Assembly (NCBI GenBank): GCA_023228295.1
Contig: JALOBP010000008.1
Coordinates: forward strand, 1 to 55,109
Source of the DNA: Methanoregula sp.
GTDB lineage: Archaea > Halobacteriota > Methanomicrobia > Methanomicrobiales > Methanospirillaceae
Length of the DNA: 55,109 nucleotides
Direction: 5' to 3'
The position numbers and the translations under genes are program-made. This document shows positions 16,267-24,100 of the stretch, piece after piece. The notes under the pieces are model-generated. The model searched no databases. It saw nothing but the letters and a program-made list of their open reading frames with translations, and was not told the DNA's origin. Within the stretch, counting starts at the first letter, position 1; every line of letters begins with the position of its first letter.

Positions 16267-16581
16267 ATGGAGCTCCGCGAATACTGGATCGATATCCTTC
16301 TCACCATTGTCATGGTCATCTCGACTCTCGTCCTCATCCTCCGTTTCTGGCAGGACCTGACCATCGCAATCGCCGCTGCCCTGATGATGCTCTCGATCGG
16401 GGGCCTGTTCCTCTCACTCCAGGTCAAGATGCGCCACCTTGAACAGAGCGTGATTTCCCGCGAGCATATGCTGCGCACGAACCTTGAACTGATCTCTACC
16501 CGGATGGTCGACAAGTACGACATGGCAATATCGCATCTCGATGAACTAGTCGCGCAATTATCCAAGCGTGCCTACAAATAA
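16267..16581 (+). CDS. Small membrane protein with coiled-coil tail
   Basis: 104 residues: a short amphipathic start, two transmembrane helices (about 9-27 and 33-53), then a charged, probably coiled-coil tail (VKMRHLEQSVISREHMLRT onward) facing the cytoplasm. No family recognised. It is divergent from the presenilin-like protease across 57 bp and lies 25 nt before fen. ATG 16267 is preferred to 16246 because the upstream seven residues are not conserved-looking. Confidence 0.7.
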   Translation: MELREYWIDILLTIVMVISTLVLILRFWQDLTIAIAAALMMLSIGGLFLSLQVKMRHLEQSVISREHMLRTNLELISTRMVDKYDMAISHLDELVAQLSKRAYK

Positions 16582-16606
16582 CCATAAAACCAGATAGTGA
16601 GAAGCA

Positions 16607-17608
16607 ATGGGCGTCGCAATACGGGATATCATCGCGGATTATAAGACACCGGTGACGTGGGAATCACTGCCGGGCATCGCGGTCATCGATGCAAATAATG
16701 CGCTCTACCAGTTTCTGACCATCATCCGGCAGCCGGACGGCACGCCCCTGATGGACCGGAAAGGACGTGTCACATCCCACCTCTCCGGCATCCTCTTCCG
16801 GATGGCGAGTTTCATGGAGAAGGGGATCAAACCCGTTTTTGTCTTTGACGGAAAGCCGACCGCGCTCAAGCAGGCTACTATTGATGAGCGCCGGAAACTC
16901 CGTGACACAGCTGGCGAGAAGTGGAAGGAGGCGCTGGAACGGGGCGATGAGGAGGAGGCGTACAAGCAGGCCCGGTCCTCGACGCGTGTCGATGCAACAA
17001 TTGTTGCAACCTCCAAAGAACTCTTAAGGCTCATGGGCATCCCGGGGGTGCAGGCACCCGGCGAGGGAGAGGCACAGGCGTCCTGGATGGTAGCAAAAGG
17101 GGATGCCCGGTACGTGGTCTCGCAGGACTACGATACCCTCCTCTTCGGCGCCCCCACCCTTGTCCGGAACCTGACGGTCTCCGGGAAACGGAAGATCCGG
17201 GGCCGGCAGATTACCGTCAGCCCCGAACGGATTATCCTTGCAGAAACCCTTGCCGGACTTAAACTCTCCCGCGAGCAGCTCATCGAGATCGGGATCCTTG
17301 TGGGCACCGATTTCAACCCGGGTGTTGCGGGTGTGGGGGCAAAGACCGGCCTGAAGATCGTCCTGAAAGGCGAGTTTGCCAGTAAACTTAAAGAGAAGCA
17401 GCCCGACTTCGACCCGGCCCCGGTGATGGATATGTTCCTTCACCCACCCGTAACGGATGACTACTCACTCTCTGCCGGGCACCCCGATCCGGAAGGGATC
17501 CGGAAGATGCTCTGCGACGATTACGACTTCTCACCCGAGCGGATTGACAAAGCGATGGAAGGGTTCACTGTCAAGGCCGGGCAGAAAACGCTTGAGAGCT
17601 GGTTTTAG
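16607..17608 (+). CDS. fen: Flap endonuclease 1
   Basis: 333 residues of the XPG/FEN1 family. It removes 5' flaps during Okazaki fragment maturation and base-excision repair. The N-terminal nuclease block has VIDANNALYQF and FVFDGKP; the internal block has APGEGEAQASWM, VSQDYDTLLFG and the LVGTDFNPGVAGVGAKTGLK helix-hairpin-helix. The final QKTLESWF is a PCNA-interacting (PIP) box. The length is typical. An 8-base gap-free T/A stretch is absent, so termination before the convergent regulator gene is unclear. Confidence 0.97.
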   Translation: MGVAIRDIIADYKTPVTWESLPGIAVIDANNALYQFLTIIRQPDGTPLMDRKGRVTSHLSGILFRMASFMEKGIKPVFVFDGKPTALKQATIDERRKLRDTAGEKWKEALERGDEEEAYKQARSSTRVDATIVATSKELLRLMGIPGVQAPGEGEAQASWMVAKGDARYVVSQDYDTLLFGAPTLVRNLTVSGKRKIRGRQITVSPERIILAETLAGLKLSREQLIEIGILVGTDFNPGVAGVGAKTGLKIVLKGEFASKLKEKQPDFDPAPVMDMFLHPPVTDDYSLSAGHPDPEGIRKMLCDDYDFSPERIDKAMEGFTVKAGQKTLESWF

Positions 17609-17641
17609 GATCGATTCGGGAAATTTCCGGGTAAAGGCGCC

Positions 17642-18736
17642 TTACTCCACCCACCCGTTCAGGACGATATTTCCCACGAACGGGTTGTCGGAAAGGTTGC
17701 TCATGATTCCCTTGATGATGACAACCGTCCCGTCCAGCCGCTCGAATTTCAGCCGTATGGGTTTTGCCATGCCGGGATGGACGAGGATTTCGGAGAGAAC
17801 CTGTTTTGCCTGCTGGTAATCGCTGATGCTGATATGATCGAATAACGATTTTTTCAGGTTCTCGTTTGGGGGATACCCGAGGGCTTCCTTGAATGACGGG
17901 CTCTCCTGCGAGAATGTACCGTCGATGTTCAGCATGACCATGATTTCGGATGCGTCCTCAATCAGCAACCGGAAAGATTCGGCATTTTTCTTTGCCAGGT
18001 CTTCTGCCTGTTTCCGGGCTGAACGGTTCCGGATGCTGACGGCGAATTTTTCTGCAATCCCCTGATCATTGTATACCGGGTATATGATGACATCGTACCA
18101 GTTATGGTCTAATTGCTCCTCGAAGGCCAGGGATTTTTCTCCTCGCACGGTCAGCTGCCAGCAGGCCATTACCGGGGTTAAAAGATTCTGTGACACCAGA
18201 TCATAGGCGGTGGTGCCATGGAGTTCATCCGGATCCATCCCGGTATGTTCTGCAAACGCATCGTTTGCCAGGAGGAATTTTCCGTCGGCACTAACCAGGT
18301 AAAGGAAATCCTGCGTTGCATTCATCATCAGACGTATCGTCTCTTCGCTCTGCCGCAGGCGGTGTTCCATCCGGTACTTGTAGAGCGCCATCTCGATTGC
18401 GGATTGCAGTCCACGTTCATCGTAGGGTTTGAGGACGTACCCGTACGGTTCGGTGACTTTGGCCCGGTCAAGCAGTGCTTTGTCGGCATATGCGGTGACG
18501 AAAACTACCGGGGTACGATACAGGTCATGGATCCGGCCTGCAGTTTCAATGCCGTCCATGGTGCCGGCAAGGTTGATATCCATGAGCACGATATCGGGCA
18601 GGGTTGCAGAGAGCTTTTCAAGAGCAGTCTCCCCGGATTTCGCCGTACCCATAACCGTATACCCGAGGCTCCGCAAGGTCTCCTGCATATCGTCTGCAAC
18701 AACGGCTTCATCTTCAACAATGAGAATGGATGACAT
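17642..18736 (-). CDS. Response regulator: receiver-PAS-PAS
   Basis: 364 residues. The receiver domain (1-120) has SSILIVEDEAVVADD, phospho-acceptor DIVLMDINLAGTMDG and a KPYDERGLQSAIEMALYKYR tail. Two PAS domains follow (about 135-240 and 250-360). There is no kinase or DNA-binding domain, so the output must be by protein contact. It is one of three similar neighbours (next two genes to the right) that share the receiver and its tail, which points to tandem duplication. ATG 18736 is chosen; a GTG at 18745 is possible. The gap to the next gene is only 16 nt. Confidence 0.88.
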   Translation of the reverse strand: MSSILIVEDEAVVADDMQETLRSLGYTVMGTAKSGETALEKLSATLPDIVLMDINLAGTMDGIETAGRIHDLYRTPVVFVTAYADKALLDRAKVTEPYGYVLKPYDERGLQSAIEMALYKYRMEHRLRQSEETIRLMMNATQDFLYLVSADGKFLLANDAFAEHTGMDPDELHGTTAYDLVSQNLLTPVMACWQLTVRGEKSLAFEEQLDHNWYDVIIYPVYNDQGIAEKFAVSIRNRSARKQAEDLAKKNAESFRLLIEDASEIMVMLNIDGTFSQESPSFKEALGYPPNENLKKSLFDHISISDYQQAKQVLSEILVHPGMAKPIRLKFERLDGTVVIIKGIMSNLSDNPFVGNIVLNGWVE

Positions 18737-18752
18737 GGTGATCACAACAGGT

Positions 18753-19691
18753 TCAGCGGTACCCCATTGCAGCCCCGAGCAGGTTTGCAGTTATCCGCAA
18801 CGCTTCCACCTCATCCGGGGACCGTGCCCGCTCGGCCATGTCGAAGAACCCGATGAAACCCCAGAGGTTGTCATGGATGACAATGGGGACAATGACCCCG
18901 GATTTTATCCCGAGAAGGACTAACAGTTGTTTCTCTTCTTCAGGGAGGGTCGAGAGGGATGCTCGTATAACTTCGCCCTTTAAAAGGAGGTCATGCCAGC
19001 GGGAGATCCCGAGCGCCGGGTATGAGGTCTCTTTGAGTTCCGGTTTATACAGGCAGGTGTGATAATCGGGGCATCCCCATTCATACATCATACTGATCGA
19101 TTCAGAACCTGCCGGGCCGGTACCGGCTTTGAAGATCCCGATTGCGCCGGCATCCAGTGCAAGACCGATAGGTTCGAGGATGTCCCGGATATCTGCGGTA
19201 TTGAAATCGTGGGGCTTCCAGTCAAAAGGAACGTCCTCACGGGAGATCCGGAGGAGCCACTCGACTGCGGAGCTGACTGCAAAGAGGATGTCGTCCCGTT
19301 TTTTTATCTCGCGCTCGATCCGGTGCTTGTAGAGCGCCATCTCGATGACGGATTGGAGTTCACGCTCGTCATAAGGTTTGATGACATAGCCGTAGGGTTC
19401 GGTCACCTTGGCACGGTCGAGCAGTGTCTTGTCAGCATAGGCAGTGAGATAAATAACCGGGATACCGTAAAGTGCATGGATCCTGCCGGCCGTCTCGACG
19501 CCGTCCATCTGTGTGGCGAGGTGGATGTCCATGAGGACGAGATCGGGCCGGATTGTCCCTACCTTCTCAAGCGCAATCTCACCGGATTTTGCAATGCCCG
19601 GGACATCATAGCCCAGGCTTTCCAGGGTCTCCCGGATATCGTTGGCCACAATCGCCTCGTCCTCAACAATAAAAATCGCAGGCTTTTCCAT
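18753..19691 (-). CDS. Response regulator: receiver-GAF
   Basis: 312 residues. The receiver (1-120; AIFIVEDEAIVAND, LVLMDIHLATQMDGVE, KPYDERELQSVIEMALYKH) is followed by a GAF-like sensory domain (about 150-310) with LRISREDVPFDWKPHDF, ISRWHDLLLKGEVI and GVIVPIVIHDNLWGFIGFFD. A ligand-binding or protein-docking role is likely. There is no output domain. ATG 19691 is preceded by GGGGTGCC. The upstream in-frame extension to 19781 is not domain-like. Confidence 0.87.
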   Translation of the reverse strand: MEKPAIFIVEDEAIVANDIRETLESLGYDVPGIAKSGEIALEKVGTIRPDLVLMDIHLATQMDGVETAGRIHALYGIPVIYLTAYADKTLLDRAKVTEPYGYVIKPYDERELQSVIEMALYKHRIEREIKKRDDILFAVSSAVEWLLRISREDVPFDWKPHDFNTADIRDILEPIGLALDAGAIGIFKAGTGPAGSESISMMYEWGCPDYHTCLYKPELKETSYPALGISRWHDLLLKGEVIRASLSTLPEEEKQLLVLLGIKSGVIVPIVIHDNLWGFIGFFDMAERARSPDEVEALRITANLLGAAMGYR

Positions 19692-19944
19692 CAGGCACCC
19701 CTTTTTTGTAATCGTTCTTCTGATCGTCAACTGTTCCGGTCTCTGCATCGCCTTATCCATGGTGGTTACAGTCACCCACACCCATCCAGCTCCGGCAGCC
19801 GGTCCGGATAAACCGGGGTTTTATAGAGTCACGGGTGCCGCATTTCCTGGTAAGTCAATGAATCACTATACTTGCAGATAAATGTTATTCGACAGATACC
19901 CCTGTACCGGACCATGATTATCCTGCCCGGGCGGTTACGTGAAA

Positions 19945-19977
19945 TAAAAAAAGGTCTGGGCGACAGAGTCAGCCCAG
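19945..19977 (-). terminator. Hairpin plus T-run terminator (leftward)
   Basis: On the minus strand CTGGGC (19977-19972), a 10-nt loop, GCCCAG (19961-19956), then ACCTTTTTTTATTT. The hairpin includes the stop codon of the receiver-PAS-PAS gene at 19969. Confidence 0.65.
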
Positions 19978-21114
19978 TCGTTCACGGAGGACAAAGACCC
20001 GGCATATGTTCTGGCGGTCGAGCGCAACGGGAGTGCTTTTCAGGAGAGTCTTGATCCTGATCCCGAACTTGTTCAGGAGCGTTACGTTGCCGGACCAGAC
20101 CCGTTTCTTGTCAACAAAGAAGGCATTGGTGTCCATTACAAATGGATCCGCGGGATCTTTTATGAGGCTGATGTGTTTTGTATACACATCTTCCGGGGAA
20201 TAGCCGAACCGCTCACGGAACGCCTTGTTGATGTAGATAATATTGCCCATCATATCGGTAGCAGCAACAAAATCATCCATGGAATCGAGCATGGCGGCAA
20301 AGAGGGCGAGGGACTGCTTCTCGCTCTCGAGCTGGCGGGTCATGCCGGTGAGGTCAAGTTCGCGTTTTTTGAGATCCGTGATATCGTAGCTCTCGATCGC
20401 ACACCGGGAGACCTGGTTGTTCTGGTCAGAGAGTGGGGATATGATGTGGGAGAGCCATTTTCCCCCGGATTCTTCTTCGAATTTATAGGGAGTTTTATCG
20501 TAGAAATGTTCCTGGACCGCGTTGAGGAGTGCCGGGGATATCAGCCCGGATGTAACAAGGGACGATAAGTGGGGCGGTGAGGTCGTGGGGACTGCCTGGG
20601 CATTCTGCTCGCTGAATGCTGTATTGAGGAAGAGGATGTTGGTATCCTTGTCGATGATGAAGACCGGATCCGGATTGATGTTGAGGATCGAACGGACAAG
20701 GGCTTCGTTCTCCTTCACACGTTCATCCGCCCGGAACTTGAAGAGTGCCATTTCGATGGTGGACTGGAGCCCCCGGTCATCGTAAGGCTTGATAATATAC
20801 CCGTAGGGTTCGGTGAGTTTTGCCCGCTCGAGGAGTGCGTTGTCGGCATATGCCGTCAGGAACACAACAGGGATATTATAGAGGGTACGGACCTTCCCGG
20901 CAGTGTCGATGCCGTCCATGGTACCGGCAAGGTGAATGTCCATGAGTACAAGGTCCGGCCTTGTCTCCCCGATCTTTTCGAGCGCCACCTCACCGCTCTT
21001 GGTCATGCCGGTTACAGCGTAGCCGAGGCTCATGAGCGTCTCCTTAAGATCGTTTGCTACGATTGCTTCATCTTCAACAATGAAGAGCGATGCCGGTTCC
21101 ATGGTATTTTCCAT
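19969..21114 (-). CDS. Response regulator: receiver-PAS-PAS
   Basis: 381 residues. The receiver (about 5-125) has SLFIVEDEAIVANDL, LVLMDIHLAGTMDGID and KPYDDRGLQSTIEMALFKFR. It is followed by PAS 1 (about 140-250; LNINPDPVFIIDKDTNILFL), a short helical linker, and PAS 2 (about 270-375; MLDSMDDFVAATDMMGNIIY). Like its two leftward neighbours it lacks an output domain. A TATA box lies about 30-40 nt upstream and a terminator follows, so it is probably its own transcript. ATG 21102 is an alternative start. Confidence 0.87.
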   Translation of the reverse strand: MENTMEPASLFIVEDEAIVANDLKETLMSLGYAVTGMTKSGEVALEKIGETRPDLVLMDIHLAGTMDGIDTAGKVRTLYNIPVVFLTAYADNALLERAKLTEPYGYIIKPYDDRGLQSTIEMALFKFRADERVKENEALVRSILNINPDPVFIIDKDTNILFLNTAFSEQNAQAVPTTSPPHLSSLVTSGLISPALLNAVQEHFYDKTPYKFEEESGGKWLSHIISPLSDQNNQVSRCAIESYDITDLKKRELDLTGMTRQLESEKQSLALFAAMLDSMDDFVAATDMMGNIIYINKAFRERFGYSPEDVYTKHISLIKDPADPFVMDTNAFFVDKKRVWSGNVTLLNKFGIRIKTLLKSTPVALDRQNICRVFVLRERLG

Positions 21115-21142
21115 ATCTGGTCAGACAGTCAGTCATCCGGGT

Positions 21143-21155
21143 TTCATATAAACAT
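21143..21155 (-). promoter_or_regulatory. TATA box of the receiver-PAS-PAS gene
   Basis: ATGTTTATATGAA on the minus strand, 29-41 nt before ATG 21114. It separates this gene from the giant kinase upstream. Confidence 0.5.
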
Positions 21156-21195
21156 TTGCCTGTAACACGGACCAGGAAACAGGAAGTAATGCCAT

Positions 21196-24100
21196 TCATC
21201 CTGTCCCTCCGGAGGCGGGGTTAAGCCTGAGGGTGATGGTATATGCAGTCCCGTTCTCACGGTCGAGGGTTATCGTCCCGTCAACCTGGTCGACAAGGCT
21301 CGTGACAAGACGCATGCCCAGCGAGGAGGTATTCTTCCAGTCAAGATCTTTTGGCATCCCGACACCATTATCGCGGATTACCAGCGAGATGAGATTATTT
21401 TCTTCGCTGCCACTGATGCTGATGATACCTTCCCTGCTATTCGGGAATGCGTGTTTGAGGGCATTAGAGATGAGCTCATTCACCAGGAGGCCAAGGGGAA
21501 CGGCAGTATTGATATCTACCATGATCTTCCCCATTACCAGGTCCAGCCTGACCCTCCGCGTATCGGTGCCGTAAAACGAGAAGAGCTGGGTCGCAAGGAA
21601 GCGGATGTAATCCGCAAAATCGATCCGGGAGAGACTCACAGACCGGTAGAGTTTCTCGTGGACAAGGGACATTGCCCGCACGCGGTTCTGCGTCTCGGCC
21701 ATGATCTGCTTTACGCCGGGATCATCAGTCTGGCGCATCTGGAGGTTGACAAGGCTGATGATGATCTGGAGGTTGTTCTTGACCCGGTGGTGGATCTCCC
21801 GCAGGAGAATAACTTTCTCATCAAGGGATGCCCGTATGGCTTCCTCGTCATGTTTCTGGCGGGTGATGTCGTGGGATGCGCCAAGAATACCGATCACCAT
21901 ACCATCAGGGCCAAAGAGCGGGATCTTGCTGGTATCAAACCACACAATCCGCCCATCATTCTGGAGCTGGGTTTCAATGATATTCAACCGGGGTTTTCCC
22001 TCATCCATAACCTCGCGGTCAAAGGATCGGTAGGATTCAGCGTCGGTCTTTGCCCACGGAAGATCAAAATCGGTCTTGCCAATGATCTCCTCAGGACCAT
22101 TAAGACCGGCCCCGTCAGAGAAATTCTTATTGCAACCAAGATACATGGAGTTCCGGTCCTTCCAGAATATTACTCCGGGGAAATTTTCAACAACATTGGA
22201 GAGCATCTGCCGCGAGCTCCGAATGGCTTCCTCGTCCTGCTTCTGGCGGGTGATGTCGTGGGCGGAGACGATGATCCTGACTTTGTCACCTTCCCATCCC
22301 CGTACAACGGTAGCATGAACGGATAACGGGGTAGCATGGCCGTCAGCCCTCCGTATCCGGACAAAATTCTCGATCTTTCCTTCATGGAGAAGCCCTGCAA
22401 AGGCAGACTGGACCGTCCCGTCTTCGACAAGGTAGCCGAAATAGGGGGTGCCGACCAGCTGCTCTTTGGAAAAGCCGGTCAGGGTTTCCCCCGCACCATT
22501 CACATCCAGGATTATCCCGGCCTCATCAAGGACCACCACCAGATCGGGGTTTGCCTCAATGACCGACCGGGTATAATCGAGCGCTGCCTGAACGTCTTTT
22601 TCGGCCTGCATGCGCTGGACAACCTCCTCCTCAAGCTTACGGGTACGTTCCCGGACGATCTTCTCGAGGTTGGCATTGAGCCGGGCCAGCGCAGCTTCTG
22701 CTTCCTTGATGCCGGAGATATCCCGCATGGACTCGATGGCGCCGGTGACCGTTCCCTGCAAATCGAGAAGGGGGGATGCGACAAGCGATACCGGTGTTTC
22801 ATGATCGCTGCCGGGCAAAGTGATCGTGGTCTGGGCCGTTACCGAACGACCCTCCCAGCGGATGTCCGTGAAATTCTGCCTGCCGAGATCCTGGTCGGGG
22901 TGGAGAACCAGATCGATGAGGATCGGGCGGCGTTTTCCATAGGTCCAGAGACTGTATTCATAATCTCCCTTCCCGATTACCGCTCCGGCAGGAACCCCGC
23001 TGAACTGTTCGAGTGCACGGTTCCATGCCAGCACGTTACCGTTCTTATCGATGACAAACGTTGGATCGGGCAGGAAACTGATGATGTCGGAAAAGAGCTG
23101 CCGGGACTCGCGGAGCGCCGCTTCCATCTGTTTGCGCCCGGTGATGTCCCGGGCCACTCCGAGGACTGCGGTGACCTGGCCTGCCGCGTCTTTCAACGGT
23201 ACGAGGTTCGTATCGATCCACTGTTCCTGTTCACCGAACCGGATCCTCGCTTCCTTGCGGACAGGCTCTCCCGAAACGAAAACTTTCTCATAGGTGGCAT
23301 CCTGTTCCCTGACCAGTTCCGGCGGGAATAAATCCTTTCTTTGTTTTCCGACAATCTGATCGTACGACAGGCCGAATAATTTCAGGGCGGTTGTATTGGC
23401 GTACAATATGGTCCCGATCCTGTCATTGATAAAGATCTGATCGGGTGATGCTTCGGCGAGGGTGCGGTACCGCTCTTCACTCCGGACAATGGCTTCTTCC
23501 GCCCGTTTCCTGATCGTGACCTGCCACCAGCCCTGCATCAGGAGCTGGAGCTGGCGGATATCCCCCTCGTCATAATCCACATTTTTGTTGCCCACGCCGG
23601 CAATGGCAACAATATGATCCCCGTCAAAAACAGGGATGTTCATATGCCGGACAAGGGGAACATGGCCATCGGGGGTACCGTGTTTGAACGGGCTGTCGGC
23701 GGCATAATCGTTGGTGACTGTGGGTTTTCGTTGCCGGACTGCTTCACCCCACAAGCCGGTCTTTTCCACGGGATACACGAGGGGTTTGTCAATAATATTA
23801 CAGGACTCGTGTGCGGATTTGGACCAGTACTGCATGGTCATGACCGATTCGTCCTCGTTCAGGGTGGCAAGGTACCCGATCGTGCTCCCGGTCAGCCGTA
23901 TGGCATCCTCGACCACTTCCGCAATAATTTCCGGATCTGCTTCCTGGCCCATCAGGCTGAGTGAGAGCAGGGACTCCATCCGCAGCTTTTCCAGCGCGAG
24001 AGCATCTTCCGCCTGCCGGCGGCCAGTGATGTCGAGAATGAGTCCCTCGTAATGGGTGATTGTTCCCTCGTTGTCGCGGCGGATGTGAGTGAAATCATCG

